This document shows, one piece after another, positions 6,788 to 14,229 of a DNA stretch of 27,169 nucleotides. Source of the stretch: JAGXQV01 sp964451375 (GTDB lineage Bacteria; Pseudomonadota; Gammaproteobacteria; Burkholderiales; Sulfuricellaceae); assembly GCA_964451375.1 (NCBI GenBank), contig CAYVIN010000054.1:1-27169 (forward strand), given 5' to 3'. A model generated the notes under the pieces. The model ran no database searches, was not told the DNA's origin, and saw only the letters and a list, made by a program, of their open reading frames with translations. Position numbers and translations under genes: made by a program. Every line of letters begins with the position of its first letter. Positions within the stretch are counted from its first letter, which is position 1.

Positions 6788-6849
6788 TAATGGGTGATGA
6801 GGAATGGGTGATGAAAATCCCCTCATCACCCATCCCTCATTACCCATTA
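6788..6849. repeat. 27-bp imperfect inverted repeat between divergent genes
   Basis: The arms at 6788-6814 and 6823-6849 are reverse complements at 25 of 27 positions, with loop AAATCCCC. Each arm contains two TGGGTGATGA-like units, so the hairpin is built from a short internal duplication. It lies between the divergent aldolase and histidine-kinase genes. It could be a REP-like element or could separate the two promoters. Confidence 0.75.
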
Positions 6850-6893
6850 CCTGGTCGGTTCCGGCTCGTCCGGCTTAGGATATCAGCCTTTGG

Positions 6894-6916
6894 CTAGGGG
6901 TAAGCCCTATGGGGGC
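6894..6916 (+). promoter_or_regulatory. CTAGGGG-type motif upstream of the kinase gene
   Basis: CTAGGGG (6894-6900) and CTATGGGGGC (6907-6916) lie 54-76 bp before the kinase start. The same word, reversed, occurs twice just after the response-regulator gene (10014-10044). A shared site on both sides of the two-component pair suggests binding by its own regulator. This is inference. Confidence 0.3.
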
Positions 6917-6969
6917 GGAGCACCTTGCGTGTTAGAGTTTGGCGGTAATTTTTTCCCAGCCGGTTACTC

Positions 6970-9342
6970 ATGATTCAACGCCGTTTCCTGTCCATTTTCG
7001 CCGCGTTTCTGACCGCGCTTTGCATTCTTGCGTTGGCTTTTCATCTGGATCGGCTGGAGCAGCAAAGTAGACGCCAGATGTTGCGAACCGATGCGCTTAA
7101 CCATCTCAGCCTGGTGCGGGCGCGCCTGGAAAGTTCATTGAATTCCCGATTGTTCCTGACGCGTGGATTGGTGGCTTTCGTCACCCACAACCCGGATTTC
7201 ACGCCCGACGATTTCCAGCATTTCGCGGTGTCCCTGCTCAAGCAGCAGACCGGTATCCGCAGCATTCAACTGGCGCATAACAACGTGGTTAGCCACGTCT
7301 ATCCGCTGCCCGGCAACGAGTTGTCGCTGGGGATCAGGTTGCTCGAACATCCGCGCCTGCAAGCGACTGCGCAGCGCACCATCGATACCCGCGCCACAGT
7401 GGTTGCCGGCCCCTTCGAACTGGTTGCCATCGGGGGGACGGCGATTGTCAGCCGCACCCCGATTTTCCTCGACGATGGGCGTTATTGGGGGGTTGCTTCG
7501 CTGCTGATTGACCAGGATGTTTTTATCAAGGAGGCCGGCCTTGACGAGGGGCATCCCAATTACCGTTTTGCGTTGCGCGGCAAGGATTCCACTGGAGCGA
7601 ACGGGCCGATATTCTGGGGTGATCCCGAGGTGTTTTCAGTGAATCCGGTGTTTCTCGACGTGTCGCTGCCCGGCGGTTCCTGGCAAATCGGCGCAGCCTC
7701 CAAGAAGGACTGGCAAACCCAGGGGCCGGCGTGGTTGCGCGAAGGCGGCCTCCTGCTGGCGCTGGTCGCCGGACTGCTGATGTGGCTGGTTACCCGGCCT
7801 TCGCGGCTGCGCGAGGAAATTGCGACGCGCCAATCCGCCGAAAAAAACCTGCGTGAGCAGCGCGATCTTTATCAGGCTTTGTTAAAAGCCCAGTCCGATA
7901 TCGGTGAGGGATTGTTCATTTTCGATGGACAGCACATCGTCCATAGCAACGAAGCCTTGCAGCGTATTCTCGGTTACAGCGCCGAGGAATTGGGCAGGCT
8001 GGCGTCTTTTCTGGATTTTATCCACCCGGATTTCCGCAGCAGGGTAGGGGACATACACCAACAATTGATTGCCGGAGAAGTAGCGGAAAATCATCAGGAA
8101 ATTACCGTGGTGGCCAAGGAGGGCGGCGTTCGCGTGGTGGAAATTGCGGCGGCGACCATTCCCCATTCGCAGGGGCTTTCAGTCGTAGTGGTGATGCGTG
8201 ACATCAGCCGGCGCAAGGCGGTGGAAACCGCGCTCAAGGAACAGGTGCATTTTGTCCAGACGCTGATCGACGCGATTCCCAATCCGATTTTTTTCAAGGA
8301 CACCGGCGGGCGATACCTGGGCTGCAACAAAGCCTTCGAAGCGGCGTTGGGCAAATCCGCCGCCGCGATAATCGGCAGGTCGGTTCACGATTTGAGTCCC
8401 GGTGATCTGGCCGATACCTATCACGCCAAGGATATGGAACTACTCAATCAGGGCGGGCTTCAGGTTTACGAGTCCGAAGTGCTGTTTGCCGACGGGGTCC
8501 GCCACGATATCCTTTTCTACAAATCGGTCTTCACCGACGCCCATCGCCAGACGGCAGGGCTGGTGGGCGTGATGCTCGATATCAGCGCCCGCAAGCTGGC
8601 GGAAGAAGAACTGCGGGTAGCTCGCGACGAACTGGAAATCCGCGTGATTGAACGCACCCGCGCGCTGGCGGAAAAAAACCTGGAACTGAATGCGGAAATC
8701 TCTGAACGCCGGCGTCTGGAAAAGGAAATTATCCACGTCAGCGAGGAAGAACAAAAACGTATCGGCCAGGAGCTTCACGACGGGTTGGGCCAGCATCTCA
8801 CCGGTATCGCTTTTTTATGCAAGGTGCTGGAACAAAAACTCGGCGCCAAGGCCCTGTCGGAGAAGACCGACGCCGAGGAAATTGTCCAACTGGTCAACCA
8901 GGCTGTCGCCAAAACCCGCCTGCTGGCGCGCGGCCTGTTCCCCGTCGAACTGGACGCTAACGGCCTGATGGCGGCGCTCGAACAACTCGCCGCCAATACC
9001 CAGCGCCTGTTCGGCGTGGAATGCCTGTTCCGCTGCGACGAGCCGGTGCTGGTGCATGACAATGTGGCCGCCATCAATCTCTATCGCATTGCCCAGGAGG
9101 CGGTGAACAATGCGGTCAAACACAGCAGTGCCGGACAGATACTCATCGAACTGGCAAACGTCGGCAATCAGCCGCTGCTGACCATCGCTGACAACGGCAC
9201 AGGTCTTGATTCAAATGCGATAAAAAATGACAATGGTATGGGTGTGCACATCATGCATTATCGTGCGAAAATGATCGGCGCGACTTTGGAGATACGCAAA
9301 AACGCATCCCAGGGAACGACGCTTTCAGTATTGGGACAATAA
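6970..9342 (+). CDS. CHASE-PAS-PAS sensor histidine kinase, NarL type
   Basis: A 790-residue membrane sensor kinase. Order: membrane helix at about 8-26; periplasmic CHASE domain at about 60-190 (RLFLTRGLVAFVTHNPDF, then FELVAIGGTAIVSRTPIFL); second membrane helix at about 259-277; PAS at about 297-412; PAS at about 425-545; coiled coil at about 550-600; HisKA_3 with phospho-acceptor H603 in GQELHDGLGQHL; and HATPase with EAVNNAVKHS (about 710), IADNGTGL (about 739) and GMGVHIMHYRA. HisKA_3 kinases pair with LuxR-type regulators, and one follows directly with its ATG overlapping this stop (TAATG). CHASE domains sense small extracellular molecules; the ligand here is unknown. Start ATG 6970 has only a weak ribosome binding site but begins just before the first membrane helix. 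Confidence 0.92.
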   Translation: MIQRRFLSIFAAFLTALCILALAFHLDRLEQQSRRQMLRTDALNHLSLVRARLESSLNSRLFLTRGLVAFVTHNPDFTPDDFQHFAVSLLKQQTGIRSIQLAHNNVVSHVYPLPGNELSLGIRLLEHPRLQATAQRTIDTRATVVAGPFELVAIGGTAIVSRTPIFLDDGRYWGVASLLIDQDVFIKEAGLDEGHPNYRFALRGKDSTGANGPIFWGDPEVFSVNPVFLDVSLPGGSWQIGAASKKDWQTQGPAWLREGGLLLALVAGLLMWLVTRPSRLREEIATRQSAEKNLREQRDLYQALLKAQSDIGEGLFIFDGQHIVHSNEALQRILGYSAEELGRLASFLDFIHPDFRSRVGDIHQQLIAGEVAENHQEITVVAKEGGVRVVEIAAATIPHSQGLSVVVVMRDISRRKAVETALKEQVHFVQTLIDAIPNPIFFKDTGGRYLGCNKAFEAALGKSAAAIIGRSVHDLSPGDLADTYHAKDMELLNQGGLQVYESEVLFADGVRHDILFYKSVFTDAHRQTAGLVGVMLDISARKLAEEELRVARDELEIRVIERTRALAEKNLELNAEISERRRLEKEIIHVSEEEQKRIGQELHDGLGQHLTGIAFLCKVLEQKLGAKALSEKTDAEEIVQLVNQAVAKTRLLARGLFPVELDANGLMAALEQLAANTQRLFGVECLFRCDEPVLVHDNVAAINLYRIAQEAVNNAVKHSSAGQILIELANVGNQPLLTIADNGTGLDSNAIKNDNGMGVHIMHYRAKMIGATLEIRKNASQGTTLSVLGQ

Positions 9343-10001
9343 TGAACACCGCAACGAAACACCGAATTCTCATCGTCGATGACCACCCCATAGTGCGTCA
9401 GGGCATCGCCCAACTTATCAATCAGGAAGACGACATGCTGGTTTGTTGCGAGGCAGGCGACGCCGACGAGGCGATGGAAAAATTCCGCACCTGCCAACAC
9501 GACATCGCCATCGTGGATATTTCGCTGACCGGCGTATCGGGTATCGAATTGCTGCAAATGTTGCGGCAGCGCAGTTACGAAATCCCGGTATTGGTAATGT
9601 CCATGCACGACGAGTCGCTCTACGCGGAACGTGCTTTGCGCGCCGGGGCGCGTGGCTACATCATGAAGCAGGAGGCCACTGAAAAAATCCTCACTGCCTT
9701 GCGCCAGATTCTGAAAGGCGACATCTATGTGAGCGACAAGATGCGCTCCCGCATGTTGCAACGCCTGATCGACAACCGCCCCGAAGAAAACGCCTCGCCT
9801 GTATCCACGCTAAGCAACCGCGAACTGGAAATCCTGCGGATGATCGGCCAGGGCTTTGGCACCGGGGAAATTGCCCGCGAACTCAAGCGTAGCGTGAAAA
9901 CCATCGAAGCGCATCGCGCCAATATCAAAGATAAACTGGCCCTGAAAACCGCTGCCGAGTTGGTGCGTTTCGCCGTCCAGTGGGTCGAAACCGAATCTTG
10001 A
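9342..10001 (+). CDS. LuxR/NarL-family response regulator
   Basis: A 219-residue two-domain regulator. The receiver domain has the acidic pair D13-D14 (LIVDDHP), phospho-acceptor D59 (IAIVDISLTG), and the Ser and Lys switch positions in LVMSMHDE and YIMKQEA. The C-terminal LuxR helix-turn-helix is LSNRELEILRMIGQGFGTGE and SVKTIEAHRANIKDKL. Length and order are normal. It is translated from an ATG overlapping the kinase stop by one base, so the two form a dedicated pair. Its targets are not known. Candidate binding sites are the CTAGGGG words on each side of the pair, which would make the downstream leader and operon plausible targets. Confidence 0.94.
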   Translation: MNTATKHRILIVDDHPIVRQGIAQLINQEDDMLVCCEAGDADEAMEKFRTCQHDIAIVDISLTGVSGIELLQMLRQRSYEIPVLVMSMHDESLYAERALRAGARGYIMKQEATEKILTALRQILKGDIYVSDKMRSRMLQRLIDNRPEENASPVSTLSNRELEILRMIGQGFGTGEIARELKRSVKTIEAHRANIKDKLALKTAAELVRFAVQWVETES

Positions 10002-10013
10002 GCGGCTAGGTGT

Positions 10014-10044
10014 TCCCCCTAGTCTCCCCGTATATCCCCCTAGT
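10014..10044 (+). promoter_or_regulatory. Two exact TCCCCCTAGT direct repeats, 21 bp apart
   Basis: TCCCCCTAGT lies at 10014-10023 and again at 10035-10044, a spacing of two helical turns. CTAGG at 10006-10010 gives a partial inverted partner to the first copy. This follows the response-regulator stop by 12 bases and precedes the structured leader of the next operon. Candidate regulator sites, by pattern only. Confidence 0.4.
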
Positions 10045-10101
10045 TCGTTTCCAGTGGCGCACCACACACCTAAACCGCGCTCCCCTGATTCTGCCAAGGC
10101 C

Positions 10102-10122
10102 TTGACACGGGTATCTTGTCAA
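10102..10122. promoter_or_regulatory. Palindrome TTGACA-N9-TGTCAA
   Basis: Perfect 6-bp arms at 10102-10107 and 10117-10122. The left arm also matches a sigma-70 -35 hexamer, but no good -10 lies 16-18 bp downstream. It may be an operator that overlaps a promoter for the leader RNA. Confidence 0.35.
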
Positions 10123-10124
10123 CC

Positions 10125-10257
10125 ATGCGCTCTCGGCAGAACTTGGAAAAACAACCCCGAGCAGCGGCGATCATAAGGTTTTTCACTCCTCCAATGGTGA
10201 AAACTTCGGGGCACCTTTGGGTGCCCCTTTTTTTTCGATGGAACGGGAGATCAGAAA
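10125..10257 (+). ncRNA. Structured leader, candidate attenuator or small RNA
   Basis: Three elements are visible. First, a hairpin with stem TTTTCAC/GTGAAAA (10180-10203) whose loop holds CTCCTCC (10186-10192, first base in the stem), the complement of a Shine-Dalgarno sequence. Second, an intrinsic terminator at 10208-10235. Third, CCCCGAG (10155-10161), which can pair with TTCGGGG (10205-10211), taking four bases of the terminator's left arm. That competing pairing, and the position of the terminator just 10 bases before the ribosome binding site (GGGAGA, 10245-10250) of the next gene, fit an attenuator in the 5' leader of the small-protein/hemerythrin/HD-GYP operon. A free small RNA of roughly 100 nt or simply the end of the regulator mRNA are alternatives. 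No known riboswitch class is recognised. The 5' end is a guess. Confidence 0.4.
10208..10235 (+). terminator. Strong intrinsic terminator
   Basis: GGGGCACC (10208-10215), loop TTTG, GGTGCCCC (10220-10227), then eight T (10228-10235). It is the best terminator in the window, 207 bases after the response-regulator stop and 23 bases before the next start codon. Confidence 0.9.
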
Positions 10258-10601
10258 ATGAACAATCCAGACAACGTTCTGAATCTATTGATCGATCCGG
10301 ATAGCGGCGATATCAATCACGTCAGCTCGATGGCCCAAAACCTTTCGGCCTGCTGGCGGAGAAGCTGCGCGGCATGGCCTTTCCCTGGGGCTTCCGCCAG
10401 ACCGTCGCGGATATTGTCGGCGTCATCGACAAGGCGGATTGCCTCAAGGAAGTCACCCTGCAAATGCGCGACAAATCCCCAAACGTGTCCGATGCCAAAG
10501 CCTTTGCCAGCCTGATGACCATAGACAACTGCGTGATGCTGTTTCTCAGTGTTTTCCGTATGCCGGAAACACCACCCACCTTTATCAAGCTCGCCGCGTA
10601 A
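10258..10601 (+). pseudogene. Small protein of unknown function, frameshifted
   Basis: The gene starts at ATG 10258 (GGGAGA 7 bases upstream) but its frame is lost near 10337-10340. Adding one A to the run AAAA joins MNNPDNVLNLLIDPDSGD..MAQ to KPFGLLAEKLRGMAFPWGF and gives an unbroken 114-residue protein ending TPPTFIKLAA. The joined protein is soluble and mixed alpha-type in composition, with no signal peptide or motif I recognise. It ends 10 bases before the hemerythrin start, so it is the first gene of that operon. The one-base deficit in a homopolymer could be a sequencing error or a real mutation. If it is an error, the entry is an intact CDS. Programmed frameshifting is unlikely, because the codons do not form a slippery heptamer. 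Confidence 0.65.
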
Positions 10602-10611
10602 GGGGAGGCCG

Positions 10612-11031
10612 ATGGGCTATTCGGACTGGAGCGAGGATTTCTCGGTACATCACGCACTCATGGATGAGCAGCACCAAATCATATTTCGCTTGGTCAATGA
10701 GCTGCATACCGCAATATTCCAGAAGAGAGCTCGCGACGTGCTGGGAGACATCGTTCAGGAATTGATCGACTATACCGAGCGGCATTTCGCCGAAGAGGAA
10801 AACCTGATGCGCCGCATCAATTTTCCGGGCTATGCCAAACACAAGGATACACACGACCAGTTGCTGCGCCAGATTCTGGATTTTGAGCGCAAATTCCAGG
10901 CCGGCGACAATTCCTTCTCAGCGGAAATGTTCCAGTTTCTGGTTTCGGATTGGCTGGTGCGGCATATCCTCGGCATGGACAAACAATACGCGCTAATCAT
11001 CAAGAAAAGCCCAACTCCACCATGTCCCTGA
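10612..11031 (+). CDS. Bacteriohemerythrin
   Basis: A 139-residue single-domain hemerythrin. The non-heme di-iron ligands fall in the expected order: a His in FSVHHALMDEQH near 14-21, HFAEEENLM (His and Glu), KHKDTHDQLL (His), and a C-terminal HILGMD (His and Asp). Such proteins bind O2 reversibly and may also bind NO; they serve as oxygen carriers or sensors. The ATG at 10612 follows AGGGGAGG, an unusually strong ribosome binding site. The 3' end overlaps the next gene (ATG 11022) by 10 bases, so the two are translationally coupled. The partner is a c-di-GMP phosphodiesterase, which suggests that oxygen or NO status is linked to c-di-GMP turnover. That link is inferred from gene order. Confidence 0.92.
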   Translation: MGYSDWSEDFSVHHALMDEQHQIIFRLVNELHTAIFQKRARDVLGDIVQELIDYTERHFAEEENLMRRINFPGYAKHKDTHDQLLRQILDFERKFQAGDNSFSAEMFQFLVSDWLVRHILGMDKQYALIIKKSPTPPCP

Positions 11032-12102
11032 TTGCGTTCCCCGCCGCCAACCTGCAACGCGAACTCAGCCGGAAACTCTCTTTGGGGCACCAACTATCGC
11101 TGGTTCACAACGAGCTGAAAGGCGTCTGCCCCTTCGTGGATCGTGTTGCAGTTGCGCTCCACGACGCAAAAACCGGCGACCTCTCGACTTTCATTCATAG
11201 CAGCGGCGTGGCGGCCCCTTGCTGAATTATTCGGTGAAGCTCAAGGATGTGCCGTCGCTCCAGGAAGTCGCCAAAACCGGCCAGATGCGTGTCCTCAACG
11301 ATCCCGCAAGGTTGTGCGCGGGGATATATCGATCCAGCGTGACTTACCCACTTTTTCATGATGGCGCGGTAATCGGTTTCCTGTCTATCAAAAGGGTGTA
11401 TTCAACGACTCCAGTCTGGCCTGGCTGAACCTTTACAATCAGGTCATCGCTGGCTTGGTGATCAAGGAAACCGCGTTCATCCGCACGACAATTGCGGCGA
11501 TTCGCACCGTGCAAAGCCTGACCCGTCACAAGGACGAGGAAACCGGCTCGCACATGGAAAGAGTGTCCCATTATTCACGCCTGATTGCCCTCGGTCTCGC
11601 CCACAACCACGGCTTCAGCGACGAATACATCGAATACATTACGCTTTTCACGCCGATGCACGACATTGGGAAAATCGTTGTGCTTGACTACATTCTGGGC
11701 AAACCCGGCAGCCTGACTCTGGAAGAATTCTCGGTGATCAAGACCCATTGCAGCAAGAGCCGCGAAATTGTCGACAATATGGTGGATGAATTTGACCTGG
11801 ATGGATTTCTGCATATTCCGATACTGCGCAACATCGTCGAATATCATCATGACGGCATCGACGGCAGCGGGTACCCCCATGGCCTGAAGGCGGAGTCCAT
11901 TCCCATGGAGGCGAGAATCTGCGCGGTTGCCGATACTCACCAGTCGACGCGCCTACAAGGAGCCGTGGAGCAACGAACGGGCTTATCGGGTACAAAGCTC
12001 GATAAGGAATGCGTCCAGGCGCTCCTCGACAATGGCGTGGGGATTTCCGAAACCCAGGAATGCTTCGCGGACGACAAGCCCGTCCGTCAAGCGCGCGCCT
12101 AG
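11022..12102 (+). pseudogene. GAF/HD-GYP c-di-GMP phosphodiesterase, multiply disrupted
   Basis: Readable across three frames: a GAF-like N-terminus (about 11022-11450), then HD-GYP with HKDEETGSHMERVSHYS, MHDIGKI (the HD pair), EYHHDGIDGSGYPHG (the GYP block) and RICAVAD. HD-GYP proteins hydrolyse c-di-GMP at a metal centre. Lesions: one C short in CCCC (11215-11218); one A short in AAAA (11390-11393); after VAD (11934) about 11 bases seem lost (the usual FDAL segment) before TSRRAYKEPW; near 11983-11992 several codons seem lost before GTKLDKECVQ. The first two resemble homopolymer miscalls, the last two look like true small deletions. The gene is coupled to hemerythrin by a 10-base overlap. 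I call it a pseudogene, with the reservation that an assembly fault could explain part of this. Confidence 0.7.
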
Positions 12103-12132
12103 CCCAACTTTCCTTCTACATAACCACGTAAT

Positions 12133-12178
12133 TACGGAAGCGCTGTGGCGTCAATCCAGGGAGGGCGCTACAGCCGTA
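12133..12178 (+). other. Interrupted hairpin upstream of purB
   Basis: TACGG (12133) pairs with CCGTA (12174-12178), and CTGTGGCG (12143-12150) pairs with CGCTACAG (12166-12173, one G-U), leaving a 5-base bulge and a 15-base loop. It may end the HD-GYP operon transcript. There is no T run, so its function is uncertain. Confidence 0.35.
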
Positions 12179-12297
12179 GGGGATGACGCAGATTGAGTGA
12201 ACGCTCAGCGTCCAAACCCCTTTCGCGTATCCGCGACAACAATGTTTCGATCTGCATGGATGGGGTAAAATACGCGTTTTTTGCCGGTGTATCCGCC

Positions 12298-13668
12298 ATG
12301 AATCTGTCTTCGCTCACCGCACTATCGCCTCTCGACGGGCGTTATCACAACAAGGTTGCCGCGCTACGTCCCTATTTCAGCGAGTTCGCTCTGATTCGCC
12401 ATCGTGTGCTGGTGGAGATCGAGTGGCTGAAAGCATTGAGCAGCGAAGGGGCGATTGCCGAGGTTCCCGCATTTTCCGAAGAAACTCTAAACGAATTGGA
12501 TAACCTTGTCGCACAGTTTTCCGAGTCCGACGCCGACGGCGTGAAAGCCATCGAGTCGCGCACCAACCATGACGTTAAGGCGGTGGAATACTGGATCAAG
12601 GAAAGACTATCCGGCAACGACGAAGTGATGCGGGTCAGCGAGTTCATCCATTTCGCGTGTACCTCGGAAGACATCAACAATCTCTCCCACGCGCTGATGC
12701 TCATGAGCGCCCGGGAATCCGTCATGCAGCCCTCGCTGGACAAGCTGATCGGCAAACTCAAGGAACTTGCCCGGCAATGGGCGGATTTGCCGATGCTCGC
12801 TCATACCCACGGACAGCCAGCGTCTCCGACTACCGTCGGCAAGGAACTCGCCAACGTTGCACACCGTTTGACGCGCGCTCAGGAACGTATCGCAGGCGTA
12901 GCGTTGCTTGGCAAAATCAACGGTGCAGTTGGCAACTATAACGCTCATCTTTCCGCGTATCCGGATTTTGACTGGGAAGGTTTTGCACAACGTTTCGTCG
13001 AAGGACTGGGGCTGACGTTTAATCCCTACACGATCCAAATTGAGCCGCACGATTACATGGCCGAACTATTCGATGCCACAGCGCGCGTCAATACCATTCT
13101 GATTGATCTGAACCGCGATGTTTGGGGTTACATTTCGATGGGGTATTTCAAGCAAAAGGTAAAGAAGGACGAAGTTGGTTCTTCGACCATGCCGCACAAA
13201 GTAAATCCCATCGACTTCGAGAACTCCGAGGGTAACTTGGGTATCGCCAACGCCTTGTTGCGCTTTATGAGTGAGAAATTGCCGATTTCCCGCTGGCAGC
13301 GCGATCTTACCGATTCAACCGTGCTGCGCAACATGGGTATCGGCTTGGGGTATTCCTTGCTCGGTTATGATTCCTGCCTGCGCGGCCTGGGCAAGCTGGA
13401 AGCCAATCCGCAACGCCTTGCCGCCGATCTGGACGGCAACTGGGAAGTGCTGGCGGAGCCGATTCAGACCGTAATGCGCCGCTACGGTGTAGCCAACCCT
13501 TACGAACAACTCAAGGAGTTGACACGGGGCAAAGCCGGGATTTCACGCGATACGCTGCAAGCCTTTATCCACGGATTGGCTATCCCGGAAAGTGAGAAGC
13601 AGCGACTGCTCGCCTTGACTCCCCACAATTACATCGGGAAAGCGGTTGAACTGGCGAAAAGGATTTAG
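12298..13668 (+). CDS. purB: Adenylosuccinate lyase
   Basis: A 456-residue PurB, the same length as the E. coli enzyme. It catalyses two fumarate-releasing steps: SAICAR to AICAR in purine synthesis and adenylosuccinate to AMP. The start MNLSSLTALSPLDGRYHNK is the typical N-terminus of the E. coli-type subgroup, which is why I prefer ATG 12298 over the in-frame codons upstream. The catalytic His is H171 in HTHGQPASPTTVG. The flexible signature loop GSSTMPHKVNPIDFENSEG carries S295, the catalytic Ser by E. coli numbering. It is a single-gene unit, with a TAAAAT -10-like string about 30 bp upstream, and faces the Fur-family gene across a shared hairpin. Confidence 0.97.
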   Translation: MNLSSLTALSPLDGRYHNKVAALRPYFSEFALIRHRVLVEIEWLKALSSEGAIAEVPAFSEETLNELDNLVAQFSESDADGVKAIESRTNHDVKAVEYWIKERLSGNDEVMRVSEFIHFACTSEDINNLSHALMLMSARESVMQPSLDKLIGKLKELARQWADLPMLAHTHGQPASPTTVGKELANVAHRLTRAQERIAGVALLGKINGAVGNYNAHLSAYPDFDWEGFAQRFVEGLGLTFNPYTIQIEPHDYMAELFDATARVNTILIDLNRDVWGYISMGYFKQKVKKDEVGSSTMPHKVNPIDFENSEGNLGIANALLRFMSEKLPISRWQRDLTDSTVLRNMGIGLGYSLLGYDSCLRGLGKLEANPQRLAADLDGNWEVLAEPIQTVMRRYGVANPYEQLKELTRGKAGISRDTLQAFIHGLAIPESEKQRLLALTPHNYIGKAVELAKRI

Positions 13669-13678
13669 TGGAAACAAA

Positions 13679-13701
13679 GATGCCGCCAAAAAGGCGGCAT
13701 C
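13679..13701 (-). terminator. Terminator between purB and the Fur-family gene
   Basis: GATGCCGCC (13679-13687) and GGCGGCATC (13693-13701) form a 9-bp stem with a 5-base loop. On the minus strand it is followed by TTTGTTT, so it should terminate the Fur-family transcript well. On the plus strand, after purB, the T run is poor. Confidence 0.75.
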
Positions 13702-13726
13702 TCTACCTACGCACGAGCGGGCGATG

Positions 13727-14155
13727 TCAGGAATTAAGGTGTTGTGGATGAATCCGGACAATAACGTCGATACTCTCTATCGCCATGCCATCCGGCAATT
13801 TCGGCAAACCGGACAAACGTAATTCGTCACTGTCGATGTCGGTCAGTATCCCTGTTGCAACATCGTAGAAATGATGATGGATATGGGTGTTCGGATCATA
13901 GAACACCTTGCTGGGATCAACGATCACTTCCCGTATCAACTTCCGCTCCACAAATAAATTCAACGTATTGTAGACGGTTGCCTTGGAAGTCTCGCTGTGT
14001 TTGGTATTCACGGCAGACAAAATCTGATCCGCCGACAGGTGCTCCTGACGAGAAAATAGCGCGTAAGCAATCTCGATCCGCTGATGTGTCGGGTTAATCC
14101 CGAATTCTCTCAGACGGTCAACGATATCGTTACGGGAAAGTGATTCAGTATACAT
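13727..14155 (-). CDS. Fur-family regulator, PerR/Irr-like, cysteine-free
   Basis: A 142-residue Fur-superfamily repressor. The winged-helix part is clear: LREFGINPTHQRIEIAYALF, HLSADQIL and SKATVYNTLNLF. The metal/dimerisation part has HIHHHFYDVATGI, close to the HHH pattern of Irr and PerR regulators. There is no cysteine anywhere, so the CxxC structural zinc sites of Fur and typical PerR are absent; an Irr-like or peroxide/iron-type sensor is plausible but not proven. The ATG at 14155 lacks a strong ribosome binding site. The gene lies 74 bp downstream of the EAL-HDOD gene on the same strand and could be read through from the chemotaxis operon, or have its own promoter. Confidence 0.87.
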   Translation of the reverse strand: MYTESLSRNDIVDRLREFGINPTHQRIEIAYALFSRQEHLSADQILSAVNTKHSETSKATVYNTLNLFVERKLIREVIVDPSKVFYDPNTHIHHHFYDVATGILTDIDSDELRLSGLPKLPDGMAIESIDVIVRIHPQHLNS

Positions 14156-14229
14156 GTTGTGATGTTATGCCAAGCAGTGGACTCTATACTAAGTGATTGA
14201 TCAAAGTATCCCGCCGATTCTTCCCCATA

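Noticed and set aside
10101..10120. A sigma-54 promoter in CTTGACACGGGTATCTTGTC
   Set aside because: The GG doublet is GA and no GC doublet falls at the required distance.
10330..10345. Programmed frameshifting in the small operon gene
   Set aside because: The zero-frame codons GCC CAA AAC do not make an X XXY YYZ heptamer, and no stimulatory pseudoknot is evident. A one-base deficit in AAAA explains it more simply.
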